64,000 bases of DNA from Streptomyces sp. MZ04 (GCF_004684775.1 NZ_SRIC01000004.1:1-64000), one strand, 5' to 3'. Counted from the stretch's first letter, positions 28,757 to 38,387 are shown. Translations and numbers: made by a program. The notes: generated by a model from the sequence alone, not told the origin.

Positions 28757-29310
28757 TGGGTGCTCCACTGGTGGTCGGGCAGGAAACGCACATCGTACTG
28801 CTGGGGCACGGAGGCGAATTGGGGCGGGGCGGGGACGAGCGGCTCGTGCGGCAGCCCGAGCTGTTCGGCGGGCGCGCCGAGGGTCTCGAAGAAGCGCTCG
28901 AAGGTGCCGCCGGGCCCGGCGGCGACACCGACGACCTGGCTGTGGTGGCGCTCCATGCGGTAGGCGTGCGGGCAGTTCTTCGGTACGAAGCCGAAGTCGC
29001 CAGGGGTGAGGAGCTTCTCCTGCTGGTGGCCCTCGGTGTCCTCGACGAAGAGCCGGACCGCGCCCTGGGTGACGTAGAAGACCTCGTAGGTGTCGCGGTG
29101 CAGATGGGCCGGGATGATGTCGCCCTTGGGGCCTTCGCAGGTGAAGAAGTTGAAGGTGTTCTCGGTCTGCTCGCCGCCCGCGTAGATGGTGATCAGGTCA
29201 CCGAACAGGTGGGCGCGGTCTCCCTCGCCCTTCTCGATGACGTAGGGCTTGCCGGGGTCCGCCGGGATGCGTGAGGCGCTTCGGTAGCGGGTGGCGTACT
29301 CGATGGTCAT
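28753..29310 (-). CDS. Quercetin 2,3-dioxygenase-like cupin
   Basis: Protein of 185 aa with a single cupin barrel. The metal-binding motif is GDIIPAHLHRDTYEVFYVTQG (two His and a Glu) and the second cupin motif is PGDFGFVPKNCPHAYR. It resembles flavonol 2,4-dioxygenase-type cupins such as Bacillus QdoI/YxaG, which are two-domain; this one is half that length. The start is the ATG at 29310 behind GGAGAGCTC. It diverges from a MarR-family gene, mirroring the MarR-type control of flavonoid-degrading cupins in Bacillus. Confidence 0.75.
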   Translation of the reverse strand: MTIEYATRYRSASRIPADPGKPYVIEKGEGDRAHLFGDLITIYAGGEQTENTFNFFTCEGPKGDIIPAHLHRDTYEVFYVTQGAVRLFVEDTEGHQQEKLLTPGDFGFVPKNCPHAYRMERHHSQVVGVAAGPGGTFERFFETLGAPAEQLGLPHEPLVPAPPQFASVPQQYDVRFLPDHQWSTQ

Positions 29311-29353
29311 GAGCTCTCCGGGGTTGCTCGGGTGCGCGGTGGGCCGGTGATGA

Positions 29354-29372
29354 ATGTCAGGTAGCCTGACAT
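29354..29372. promoter_or_regulatory. 19-bp palindromic MarR operator
   Basis: ATGTCAGG-TAG-CCTGACAT is a perfect 8-3-8 inverted repeat in the divergent cupin/MarR spacer, 44 nt upstream of the cupin start. It is the best candidate site for the adjacent MarR protein. Confidence 0.65.
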
Positions 29373-29454
29373 GGAGGGTCGTCGATGGGCAAGGCCGCCG
29401 GTCGTAGACTCCGTCCCGCCCCTGCCTGTCCGGCCTGCGGATACGCCGCTTCTC

Positions 29455-29540
29455 CGAGGGCCTGATGACTTCCGCGAGGTCCTGATGACTCCTGCGGGGA
29501 CCTGACGACTGCCACGAGGACCCGATGACTTCCACCCGCA
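29455..29540 (+). repeat. 20-bp tandem repeat carrying ribosome site plus ATG
   Basis: About four imperfect 20-bp units, each with a GAGG/GGGG-like Shine-Dalgarno and GATGACT (GACGACT in the third), run up to and include the start of the MarR gene at 29525. Earlier copies open six-codon ORFs (ATG at 29465 and 29485) whose TGA overlaps or abuts the next start. Confidence 0.75.
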
Positions 29541-29965
29541 GCAACCTTCCGCAACTCCTGGGCGCGGCCCGGCGCTGGTTCGAGGACGCGCTGCTCGCGG
29601 CTCTGGAGGAGGAGGGGGCGACGCCTGTGTCCCCGACTCAGGCCCAGCTCTTTTCCGTGCTGGACGAGGAGGGCACCACGGTCTCCGAGCTCGCCCGGCG
29701 CATGGGTGTCACCCGGCAGACCGCGCACCAGGCCGTGCACGGACTGGTATCCGCCGGGCTCCTGGAGCAGGCCCCCGATCCCGCGTCGGCCCGCCGCCGG
29801 CTGATCCGGCGCACCCCGGAGGGCGAGCGCGTGCACGGCAGGGCGGAGCGGATTCTCGACGGGCTCGAGGATCAACTCGCCGAGCGGATCGGCCGGTCGG
29901 CGGTCGTGGCGCTGCGGGCGGCGCTCGAAGCGCCCTGGGGGCGGCCGCCTCAGGCGGGGGCGTAG
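29525..29965 (+). CDS. MarR family transcriptional regulator
   Basis: Regulator of 146 aa with the MarR winged helix: SPTQAQLFSVLDEEGTTVSELARRMGVTRQTAHQAVHGLVSAGLL, followed by the wing RRRLIRRTPEGE. It probably represses the divergent cupin-esterase operon through the palindrome at 29354. The ATG at 29525 lies in the last unit of a tandem repeat of ribosome site plus start codon, so initiation may occur within an array of mini-ORFs. Its 3' end overlaps the convergent LysR gene by 16 bp. Confidence 0.83.
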   Translation: MTSTRSNLPQLLGAARRWFEDALLAALEEEGATPVSPTQAQLFSVLDEEGTTVSELARRMGVTRQTAHQAVHGLVSAGLLEQAPDPASARRRLIRRTPEGERVHGRAERILDGLEDQLAERIGRSAVVALRAALEAPWGRPPQAGA

Positions 29966-30855
29966 GCGCGGGCGGCGACGAGCCGCTCGGTGACGCGGGT
30001 GAAGGCGCGGGACGCGGCGCTGCGGTAGGCGCTGTCGCGGTGCAGGAGCGTGACGGTCCTGGCGGGCAGGGGAGGATCCAGCGGGACCGGGGTCAGATGG
30101 GGGTGGTCGTGCGTGACGGCGTCGGGCAGCACGGTGGCCAGGTCGGTGCGCCGGACGATCTCGGTGAGCGCCTGGATGGAGTTGGCCTCCACCGCGATGC
30201 GCGGCCGCACCCCGTGCGCGGTGAAGTAGCCGTCGATATGGGTGCGGGTGGCGAAGTCGCCGCTGAGGAGCGCGAGTTGGCGCTCCGTCAATTCGCCGAT
30301 GGGTAGGGGCACTTCACGCTCGGTGCCGGGGTGCTGGGCGCCGACGACCAGGCCGAGGGTCTCGGTGAACAGGGCGGTGGCGGCGATGCCGGGTGCGTGC
30401 GGGCCGTGGAAGGCGATGCCGAGGTCGATCTTGTCGGCGAGGAGCCCGGCCTCGATGCGTTCCTGCGTCATCTCCTTGACGTCCAGCGTGATGCCGGGGT
30501 GGTGGTCGTGGAACTCCGCGGCCAGGGGGCCGACGAGGTAGGCGGTGAACGTCGGGGTGATCGCCAGGCGGAGATGTCCGCGGGAGAGATCGGCGACGTC
30601 CAGAACGGCGCGCTCGGCCGTGGCGAGGTCCCGCAGGGCCCTGCGGGCGTAATGGGCGTAGGTCTCGCCCGCGTCGGTGAGCCGGACGGTCCGTCCGGTG
30701 CGGTCGAGGAGCTGAGTGCCCACGGTTCGCTCGAGCTGCTTGATCTGCTGGGACAGCGTCGGCTGGGACACCCGTAGCTCCTCGGCGGCACGGGTGAAGT
30801 TGGCGTGCTCGGCGACGGCGAGCAGATAGCGCAGATGACGGAGCTCCGGAGCCAT
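29950..30855 (-). CDS. LysR family regulator (CynR-like)
   Basis: Regulator of 301 aa. The N-terminal HTH is ELRHLRYLLAVAEHANFTRAAEELRVSQPTLS as in CynR/CysB-like proteins, followed by a LysR substrate-binding domain with RLAITPTFTAYLVGPL. It diverges from carbonic anhydrase and cyanase genes, the cynR-cynTS arrangement known from enteric bacteria, so cyanate is the expected inducer. The ATG at 30855 matches the family start; an upstream in-frame start at 30888 lies in the operator. Confidence 0.83.
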   Translation of the reverse strand: MAPELRHLRYLLAVAEHANFTRAAEELRVSQPTLSQQIKQLERTVGTQLLDRTGRTVRLTDAGETYAHYARRALRDLATAERAVLDVADLSRGHLRLAITPTFTAYLVGPLAAEFHDHHPGITLDVKEMTQERIEAGLLADKIDLGIAFHGPHAPGIAATALFTETLGLVVGAQHPGTEREVPLPIGELTERQLALLSGDFATRTHIDGYFTAHGVRPRIAVEANSIQALTEIVRRTDLATVLPDAVTHDHPHLTPVPLDPPLPARTVTLLHRDSAYRSAASRAFTRVTERLVAARAYAPA

Positions 30856-30875
30856 GCCCTCAAGCATAGACGGAG

Positions 30876-30894
30876 CTATAGATGGCATCGATAG
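30876..30894. promoter_or_regulatory. LysR-type operator of the cyn operon
   Basis: CTATAGAT-GGC-ATCGATAG is an 8-3-8 inverted repeat with one mismatched pair in the LysR/carbonic-anhydrase spacer. A TATAAG -10-like box at 30922-30927 lies 28 nt downstream without a good -35, as expected for an activator-dependent promoter. Confidence 0.6.
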
Positions 30895-31015
30895 AAGTCA
30901 TGGATATTGCGTATTGGACGCTATAAGTGCAGGTCGTGCATGGTGGATCTCGCCGCCCCACGAACGGGCAGCGAGGAGCCGCCCCACACAGCGGGCAGCC
31001 AGGAAGGGAGTGACC

Positions 31016-31618
31016 ATGCCAGACCTCACCGAGGGCGTCACGCGATTCCGGCGGGATGTCTATCCGGCCAAGGCGGAGCTCTTCGCCGCGCTGGCCGCGA
31101 CCCACCGGCCGACGGCGCTGTTCATCAGCTGCTCCGACGCCCGGGTGGTGCCGGAGCTGATCACCCAGAGCGAGCCGGGTGAGCTGTTCGTGATCCGCAC
31201 CGCCGGCAACCTCGTCCCCGCCCACACCCCCGGCTCGGACGGCGTGGCGGCCAGCATCGAGTACGCCGTCGCCGTCCTCGGCGTCACCGCGATCGTGGTG
31301 TGCGGGCACTCCGCCTGCGGCGCGATGACCGCGCTCGCCGAGAACCACGACCTGACCGCCGCCCCCGCGATCGCCGACTGGCTGCGGCACGCGGACGCCT
31401 CACGGGCCCGCGTCACCGCGGAGACCGGCGAGCGGAAGGTGGACGCCCTGGTGCGCGAGAACGTACGCGCCCAGCTGGCGAATCTGGCCACCCACCCCTC
31501 GGTGGCCCGAGCCCTGGCCGCGCAGACGCTCACTCTGCATGGCTGGGTCTACGACATCCCCACCGGCACCGTCGAGGAACTCGACGCCACCGGCCGCACG
31601 GCCACGCTCGTGGCCTGA
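31016..31618 (+). CDS. Beta-carbonic anhydrase (CynT)
   Basis: Zinc enzyme of 200 aa that hydrates CO2 to bicarbonate. The zinc ligands Cys39, His98 and Cys101 and the Asp41-Arg43 dyad are visible in FISCSDARVVPEL and VVCGHSACGAM. In this context it supplies bicarbonate for cyanase, whose reaction consumes it. The ATG at 31016 follows AGGAAGGGAG; the frame open to 30854 is not coding. The cyanase gene follows after 66 nt. Confidence 0.9.
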   Translation: MPDLTEGVTRFRRDVYPAKAELFAALAATHRPTALFISCSDARVVPELITQSEPGELFVIRTAGNLVPAHTPGSDGVAASIEYAVAVLGVTAIVVCGHSACGAMTALAENHDLTAAPAIADWLRHADASRARVTAETGERKVDALVRENVRAQLANLATHPSVARALAAQTLTLHGWVYDIPTGTVEELDATGRTATLVA

Positions 31619-31684
31619 ACCAGAAGAACCAGAAGAACCCGCCGCCCATCCGGCGCGGCCCCCTCCCGAAAGGAAGCCCTCCCC

Positions 31685-32155
31685 ATGGTGCACGCCCAGT
31701 TCGACCCCACCGCCCGCCAGACCCTGGCCACGACCGCCGTCGAGGCCAAGCTCCGCAAGGACCTGTCCTGGCAGCAGATCGCCGACGCCGCCGGTTTCTC
31801 GGTCGCCTTCGTCACCGCCGCCGTGCTCGGCCAGCACGCCCTGCCCGAGCAGCCGGCGAAGGCCGTCGCCGAACTCCTCGGCCTGGACGACGACGCCGCG
31901 CTGCTCCTCCAGACCATCCCGACCCGCGGCTCGATCGAGGGCGGCATCCCCACCGACCCGACGATCTACCGCTTCTACGAGATGCTCCAGGTCTACGGCA
32001 CGACGCTGAAGGCCCTGGTCCACGAGGAGTTCGGCGACGGCATCATCAGCGCGATCAACTTCAAGCTGGACGTCAAGAAGGTAGCCGACCCCGAGGGCGG
32101 CGAGCGCGCCGTCATCACCCTGGACGGCAAGTACCTGCCGACCAAGCCCTTCTGA
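31685..32155 (+). CDS. Cyanate hydratase (cyanase) CynS
   Basis: Decameric cytosolic enzyme converting cyanate and bicarbonate to ammonia and CO2. The 156-aa length is normal. Catalytic Arg96, Glu99 (IYRFYEML) and Ser122 ([14 protein letters not shown]) all lie at the E. coli numbering. The N-terminal helical bundle contains [24 protein letters not shown]. The C-terminal GKYLPTKPF is invariant. AAAGGAAG precedes the ATG. Convergent with the TetR gene. Confidence 0.96.
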   Translation: MVHAQFDPTARQTLATTAVEAKLRKDLSWQQIADAAGFSVAFVTAAVLGQHALPEQPAKAVAELLGLDDDAALLLQTIPTRGSIEGGIPTDPTIYRFYEMLQVYGTTLKALVHEEFGDGIISAINFKLDVKKVADPEGGERAVITLDGKYLPTKPF

Positions 32156-32176
32156 GGCGACCGCCGCCGCCCCCGG

Positions 32177-32863
32177 TCATGCCTCCGGTTCGGCGTCCTT
32201 CAGCTGGAGTCCGTTCTCCCAGATCTTGTTGAGCGTCGTGACGAGCCGCTCGAACGGGATGCGCTGGCCGAGCACGAACACCATGTAGGCCATGCGGCTC
32301 ACCATGACCGACAAGGCGTGCGCCGTCACCAGCGGATCCAGGCTGGTGTCGGCCTCGCCGTTCTCCTGCAGCGCGCTGATCAGCTTGGCGTTGCGGCGGG
32401 CGAAGGCGTTGCCGCGCTCGATGCGCAGCGCCATGAACTGCTCGTCGATCTGGGCGACTTGCTCGAACAGCGCCATCAGGCGGGCGTTTTTCTTGTACGC
32501 GCGCAGATACTCGCGGTTCGAGGCGTCGATGAGCTCGCGGGTGTCGGTGATGCCGGTGCGCTCGCGCAGGTGCGGGTGGAGCATCTCCTCCTGCACTTGC
32601 TCGACGAGCGCCTGGAAGATCTCTTCCTTGCTGTTGAAGTAGGTGTAGAACGACCCGGCTGCGACATGGGCCGTCTTGGAGATGTCCGTGATCCGGGCGT
32701 CCAGATACCCGTCACGCTCGAAGACCTCACGGGCGGCCGCGATCAGGGCGTTGCGCGTCCTGACACCTCGTGGGCTGCGCGGTGTGATCGGTTGCTTCTG
32801 GCCGCCGTCTGCGGCCGGGGCCTGGGCAGCCAATGTGATCCATCCACTGTCGTTCGAACACAT
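32177..32863 (-). CDS. TetR family regulator of the acyl-CoA locus
   Basis: Regulator of about 228 aa. The HTH is RTRNALIAAAREVFERDGYLDARITDISKTAHVAAGSFYTYFNSKEE (shown here as two joined motifs: a recognition-helix region and the FYTYF turn), with a long helical ligand domain as in FadR/KstR2-type regulators of acyl-CoA catabolism. It lies 25 nt downstream of the epoxide hydrolase gene on the same strand, so it is probably transcribed from the divergent operator at 33868 and regulates itself. The start (ATG 32863) is uncertain; TTG 32833 is possible. Confidence 0.82.
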   Translation of the reverse strand: MCSNDSGWITLAAQAPAADGGQKQPITPRSPRGVRTRNALIAAAREVFERDGYLDARITDISKTAHVAAGSFYTYFNSKEEIFQALVEQVQEEMLHPHLRERTGITDTRELIDASNREYLRAYKKNARLMALFEQVAQIDEQFMALRIERGNAFARRNAKLISALQENGEADTSLDPLVTAHALSVMVSRMAYMVFVLGQRIPFERLVTTLNKIWENGLQLKDAEPEA

Positions 32864-32888
32864 GCATAACCGGTGGCTGCGGATGCTA

Positions 32889-33830
32889 TCAGCCGAGGCC
32901 GGCGAGGAACTCGAGCAGCGCGGCGTTGACCTCGTCGGCGCGCTCCTGCTGGATCCAGTGCCCCGCCCCGTCCAGGACGACGTGCCCGCGCAGATCGGTG
33001 AGGACACGGTCGAGGCCGTGCGCGGGCATGAACTTCCCCACGGGGTCCTTCGAGCCGGTGATGAACAGCGACGGCTGTGCGATGAGCCGGCCGTCCAGAT
33101 GCTCCGTGAGCGCCCAGGTGCGGTCCAGGTTGCGGTAGTAGTTGAGGCCGCCGGTGAACCCCGTCTCCTCGAACGTCTTGACGTAGTACGCGAGCTCCTC
33201 GTCGCTCAGCCACGGGGGAGGCGGCAGCTGCTCATCGGGCCGTGCGGCCCAGGCGGCGGAGTAGATCTCCCTCGTGACGAGGGTCCTGCGTACGTTCTGG
33301 CTCAGGGCCCGGTCGGCGACGCCCGGCTCCTGGAACCACACGATGTAGAAGTCGTCGCCGAGACGCGAGCGCAGGATCGGCAGCGGCGGGGCAGGGGCGC
33401 GCGGCGTCACCGGCACGCTCATCCCCACCACCGCGCGAACGCGCTCCGGGTACGCCGATGCCATCTGCCAGACGACGATGGAACCCCAGTCGTGCCCCAC
33501 GAAGACCGCGTCGTCCGCCCCGATGTCGTCCAGGAGCCCGGCGAGGTCGGCGCAGAGGGTCAGCGCGTCGTACGCGTCGACGTCCTCCGGCCGTGAACTG
33601 CCCCCGTATCCCCGCATGTCGGGGACCAGGACGCGGTATCCCGCCGCCGCGAGCGCGCGGACCTGGTGCCGCCAGGAGAACGCCAGCTCCGGAAAGCCGT
33701 GGCACAGCACCACCGGAGGCTTCCCCGGGCTGCCGTCGCCGTGCTCGAAGACCCGGAGCGTGATGCCGTTGGTCGCGACATCCCTCGCCGCGATGCTCTC
33801 CCACTCGATGATCGGCATGTGTGTCGTCAT
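32889..33830 (-). CDS. Epoxide hydrolase (alpha/beta hydrolase)
   Basis: Cytosolic 313-aa enzyme. HGFPE (44-48) gives the oxyanion hole, VGHDWGS places the nucleophile Asp114, LNYYRNLDRTW has the lid Tyr, and GAGHWIQQE the catalytic His. Epoxide hydrolases use Asp rather than Ser, as here; haloacetate-dehalogenase-like activity is the alternative. It heads a two-gene operon with the TetR regulator and diverges from the enoyl-CoA hydratase, with overlapping promoters and a shared operator between. Confidence 0.85.
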   Translation of the reverse strand: MTTHMPIIEWESIAARDVATNGITLRVFEHGDGSPGKPPVVLCHGFPELAFSWRHQVRALAAAGYRVLVPDMRGYGGSSRPEDVDAYDALTLCADLAGLLDDIGADDAVFVGHDWGSIVVWQMASAYPERVRAVVGMSVPVTPRAPAPPLPILRSRLGDDFYIVWFQEPGVADRALSQNVRRTLVTREIYSAAWAARPDEQLPPPPWLSDEELAYYVKTFEETGFTGGLNYYRNLDRTWALTEHLDGRLIAQPSLFITGSKDPVGKFMPAHGLDRVLTDLRGHVVLDGAGHWIQQERADEVNAALLEFLAGLG

Positions 33831-33858
33831 GTGCAGAACTCCCGCTGGTGAGGGGCGT

Positions 33859-33897
33859 GTTCAAAGTATTGAACTTGACGTTGGGTTCAAATATACA
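33859..33897. promoter_or_regulatory. Divergent promoter with TetR operator, copy 1
   Basis: On the plus strand TTGAAC (33869-33874) and TATACA (33892-33897) with a 17-nt spacer form a near-consensus promoter for the enoyl-CoA hydratase. The 25-bp segment 33868-33892 recurs at 34818. A perfect palindrome GTTCAA-AGTA-TTGAAC (33859-33874) overlaps it, and on the minus strand TTGAAC with TACTTT 16 nt away could serve the epoxide hydrolase. Confidence 0.72.
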
Positions 33898-33946
33898 GGG
33901 CGGGCCACGACGCGGAGCGCGAAGCGTTCAAAAGGAGGCCACGACA

Positions 33947-34780
33947 GTGAGTGCCACGACAGCGAGTGGAGGCAGCCGGACGCCGCAGCGGGAGACGGTG
34001 CTCGCCCAGCGGTGCGGACCCGTGCTCGTACTGACGCTGAACCGCCCGGAGCGGCTGAACGCCTGGAACGACGAACTGGAAACCCGCTGCTTCACCCTGC
34101 TCGCCGAGGCGGACGCCGACCCCGAGGTGCGCGCGACCGTCCTGACCGGAGCGGGCCGGGGCTTCTGCGCCGGAGCGGACATGGACGACCTGCGGCAGGT
34201 CGGCGCGGCGACGGACCTGACCGAGGGGGATGTGCCGAAGCGGGAGCGCCCCCGCTGGTTCCCGCTGACCCTGCGCAAACCGCTGATCGCGGCGATCAAC
34301 GGGGCGGCGGCGGGCCTCGGTCTCGTCCAGGCCCTGTACTGCGACATCCGCCTGAGCACGCCGGACGCCAAGCTCACCACGGCGTTCGCGCGGCGCGGCC
34401 TGATCGCCGAGTACGGCATCGCCTGGCTGCTGCCCCGGCTCGTCGGGCCCGGCCGGGCCATGGACCTGCTGCTGTCCGGGCGCGTGGTGCGTGGTTCCGA
34501 GGCCTACGAGATGGGTCTGGTCAACAGGGTCGTCGAGCCGGAGCGGCTGCTCGATACGGCGGTCGACTACGCCACGGAGCTGGCCACCTGGTGCTCGCCC
34601 GCGTCGATGAGCGTCATGAAGCGGCAGGTCCTGCAGGCGCTCGACACCGACTTCGCCACGGCCGTCGGCGCGGCGGACGCCCTCATGCTGGAGGCCTTCC
34701 GGCATCCCGACGCCACCGAGGGCGTCACCAGCTATCTCGAGCGCCGAGCACCCGCGTTCCGCCCCCTCGACCCCAAATGA
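33947..34780 (+). CDS. Enoyl-CoA hydratase/isomerase family protein
   Basis: Crotonase-fold enzyme of 277 aa acting on 2-enoyl-CoA. The CoA/oxyanion motifs are GRGFCAGADM and NGAAAGLGL, and LVNRVVEPERLLDTAV is the usual C-terminal helix start. The GTG at 33947 sits behind AAAGGAGG. It is the first gene rightward from the operator at 33868 and likely works with the acyl-CoA dehydrogenase and SDRs downstream in a beta-oxidation-like pathway. Confidence 0.87.
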   Translation: MSATTASGGSRTPQRETVLAQRCGPVLVLTLNRPERLNAWNDELETRCFTLLAEADADPEVRATVLTGAGRGFCAGADMDDLRQVGAATDLTEGDVPKRERPRWFPLTLRKPLIAAINGAAAGLGLVQALYCDIRLSTPDAKLTTAFARRGLIAEYGIAWLLPRLVGPGRAMDLLLSGRVVRGSEAYEMGLVNRVVEPERLLDTAVDYATELATWCSPASMSVMKRQVLQALDTDFATAVGAADALMLEAFRHPDATEGVTSYLERRAPAFRPLDPK

Positions 34781-34817
34781 CGCGGGGAAGGCCCCCGCAT
34801 GAGCCTGCGCGGCAGCC

Positions 34818-34847
34818 ATTGAAGTTGACATCGGATTCAACTACGGT
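34818..34847 (+). promoter_or_regulatory. Promoter with TetR operator, copy 2
   Basis: TTGAAG (34819-34824) and TACGGT (34842-34847) are 17 nt apart. Positions 34818-34842 repeat the first operator: both read ATTGAA, TTGAC, then TTCAA in fixed register, with 20 of 25 bases identical. It controls the SDR-HAD-acyl-CoA dehydrogenase-SDR operon. Confidence 0.72.
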
Positions 34848-34901
34848 GAGAGCGAGCCAAGGCAGATTCGGGCCACTTCGTTCTACCGAGTGGGAGAGTT
34901 C

Positions 34902-35717
34902 GTGCAGATCAACGGGAGAGTCGCGATCGTCACGGGCGCGGCGGGCGGCATCGGCGCCGCCATCGCGCAACGCCTCCTCGAGCGTGACGCTCGGGGCGTC
35001 CTGCTGACCGACCTCGACGGAGGTCGGCTCGACGCGACGGTGAAGCGGCTCGCCGGCGCCCACGGCGACGAGCGGGTGTTCGGTGAGGCGGCGGACGCCG
35101 CGTCGACGGCGGACCTGGAGCGGCTGATCGCGGTGGCCGACGAGCGCTTCGGTCCTGTCGACCTGTACTTCGCCAATGCCGGAGTCGGCGGCGGGCCGGG
35201 CCTCGACGCGAGCGAGGCGGAATGGAACCGGGCGCTCGACGTCAACGTGATGGCGCACGTGCGCGCCGCGAAACTCCTCGTACCCGGCTGGGTGGAGCGT
35301 GGCAGCGGCTACTTCTTCAGTACCGCGTCGGCCGCGGGCCTGCTCACGCAGATCGGCTCGGCGACGTACGCCGTCAGCAAGCACGGCGCGGTCGCGTTCG
35401 CCGAGTGGCTCTCGGTGACGTACGGGAACGAAGGCGTACGGGTGAGCTGTCTGTGCCCGCAGGGTGTCGAGACCGAGCTGCTCAGGGCGGGCACGCGGTC
35501 GGACGATCCCGTCGAACGGGCCGCGGCCCAGGCCGTGTTGGACGCCGGAGAGGTGCTTTCGCCCCTCGATGTCGCCGATCGCGTGACGGAGGCGATCGGG
35601 GACGAGCGGTTCCTCGTGCTTCCGCATCCGCAGGTGCTCGACTTCTTCCGGCACAAGGGCAGCGACTACGACCGGTGGCTGCGCGGCATGCGGCGCTACC
35701 AGGAGACGGTGCGATGA
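34902..35717 (+). CDS. SDR family oxidoreductase
   Basis: NAD(P)-dependent classical short-chain dehydrogenase of 271 aa. The cofactor motif TGAAGGIG is near residues 11-18; the active site is FFSTASAAGLL with YAVSKHG (Tyr and Lys). The C-terminal 40 residues end in RWLRGMRRYQ, as in acyl-chain-related SDRs. The GTG at 34902 follows GGGAGAG. Its stop overlaps the HAD gene start by 4 nt. Probably oxidises a hydroxyacyl intermediate. Confidence 0.85.
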   Translation: MQINGRVAIVTGAAGGIGAAIAQRLLERDARGVLLTDLDGGRLDATVKRLAGAHGDERVFGEAADAASTADLERLIAVADERFGPVDLYFANAGVGGGPGLDASEAEWNRALDVNVMAHVRAAKLLVPGWVERGSGYFFSTASAAGLLTQIGSATYAVSKHGAVAFAEWLSVTYGNEGVRVSCLCPQGVETELLRAGTRSDDPVERAAAQAVLDAGEVLSPLDVADRVTEAIGDERFLVLPHPQVLDFFRHKGSDYDRWLRGMRRYQETVR

Positions 35718-36352
35718 GCGAGGAACGTACCCGCAGCGCCGTCCTGTTCGACTTCGGCGGCGTGCTCACCAGCAGCGTGGTCGCCGCCTTCGAGGAACTG
35801 AGCGCGGAACTCGGCGGTGAGCGGCGGCTGTTGCTGCGCCTCCTGTCGAAGGACGAGGAGAGCAGCGCGCTCCTTGTGGCGCACGAGGAAGGGCGCATCG
35901 GGGAGCGGGAGTTCGAGGACGGGTTCGCCGAGCGGCTGCGGGCGCACGGCGTGCCGGCCGTGGGCGAGGGGCTGGTGGGCCGGATGCAGGCGCAACTGCG
36001 CCCGGACCTGGACATGATCGCCCTCGTGGCGAAGGTGCGGGCCGACGGACACCGCGTCGGCCTGCTCTCCAACTCCCTGGGCGACAACTGCTACGCGGGC
36101 TTCGACCTGCCCGCCATGTTCGACGCGGTGACCGTGTCCGGCGAGATCGGTGTGCGCAAGCCGTCGCGGCGCGCCTACGCCATCGCGTGCGAGCGCCTCG
36201 GCGCACGCCCGGAGGACACCGTGATGGTCGACGACCTGGAACAGAACATCACCGCGGCGCACCGCATCGGCATCGCCGGCGTCGTGCACCGCGACGCCGC
36301 CACGACGGCCGCCGCACTCGCGCGGCTCCTCGCGCCGTCGGCCGGCCAATGA
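35714..36352 (+). CDS. HAD family hydrolase (ACAD10/soluble-epoxide-hydrolase N-domain type)
   Basis: Protein of 212 aa with the HAD core: nucleophile Asp13 in LFDFGGVL, where the usual second acidic residue of DxD is Gly as in this subfamily, then LLSNSLG, GVRKPSRRAYAIACERLG and VMVDDLEQNITAAHRIG. It is coupled by ATGA to the SDR. Such HADs are fused to kinase-like and acyl-CoA dehydrogenase domains in eukaryotic ACAD10, and here the dehydrogenase gene follows directly. Confidence 0.82.
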   Translation: MSEERTRSAVLFDFGGVLTSSVVAAFEELSAELGGERRLLLRLLSKDEESSALLVAHEEGRIGEREFEDGFAERLRAHGVPAVGEGLVGRMQAQLRPDLDMIALVAKVRADGHRVGLLSNSLGDNCYAGFDLPAMFDAVTVSGEIGVRKPSRRAYAIACERLGARPEDTVMVDDLEQNITAAHRIGIAGVVHRDAATTAAALARLLAPSAGQ

Positions 36353-36382
36353 CACCGTGAGCATCTGACCGTTGGAGGATTC

Positions 36383-37599
<1,217 letters not shown>

Positions 37600-37603
<4 letters not shown>

Positions 37604-38355
37604 GCCGCCCGCTCGACGGCAAGGTGGCCGTCGTCACCGGCGCGTCGCGAGGCATCGGCCTCGCGGCCGCCGCGGCCCTGCGCGACCAGGGCGCGCAGGT
37701 CGTCGTGACCTCGCGCAGCGAGGAGCGCGCCAAGGAGGCGGCGGCCGAACTCGGCGAGGGCGTCGTCGGGTTCGGCGCGCACGCCACCGACGAGGACGCC
37801 GCCCGCGCCTGCGTCGACTTCGTCATCGGGACGTACGGGCGGCTCGACATCCTCGTCAACAACGCCGGTACGAACCCGGCGTACGGCCCGGTCATCGACC
37901 AGGACCACGGCCGCTTCATCAAGACGATGGACGTCAATCTGTGGGCGCCGATCCTGTGGACGTCGCTCGCGGTGAAGGCGTGGATGGGCGAGCACGGCGG
38001 ATCGGTCGTCAACACCGCCTCGATCGGCGGCTATTCGGTCGCCGCCGACTTCGGTATCTACCACGTGTCGAAGGCCGCGCTCATCCATCTGACCAAGCAA
38101 CTCGCCCTCGAACTCGCCCCGAAGGTCCGCGTGAACGCCATCGCGCCCGGCGTCGTACGGACCAAGCTGGCCGAGGCGCTGTGGCAGGAGCACGAGGCGA
38201 AGGTCGCCGAAGCGACGCCGCTCGGCCGGATCGGTGAGCCGGAGGACATCGGCGAGGCGATCGCGTTCCTCGCCGGGGGAGCGGGCGCACGGTGGATCAC
38301 CGGTGAGACGCTGATCGTGGACGGGGGACAGCTTCTCGGCCCCGGAGCCGTGTGA
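37600..38355 (+). CDS. SDR family oxidoreductase
   Basis: Classical short-chain dehydrogenase of 251 aa: TGASRGIG cofactor motif, NNAGTNP, active-site Ser/Tyr/Lys in [21 protein letters not shown] (catalytic YHVSK), and C-terminal [14 protein letters not shown]. It probably oxidises the 3-hydroxyacyl-CoA made by the hydratase. GTG overlaps the acyl-CoA dehydrogenase stop. Last gene of the operon, followed by a strong terminator. Confidence 0.88.
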
Positions 38356-38357
38356 GA

Positions 38358-38387
38358 GGGGGTCCGCCCGGCGCCGGGCGGACCCCC
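38358..38387 (+). terminator. Terminator of the acyl-CoA operon
   Basis: A self-complementary 30-base block (15-bp arms beginning GGGGGTCCGCC) immediately follows the SDR stop and would fold into a very stable hairpin. Confidence 0.8.
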
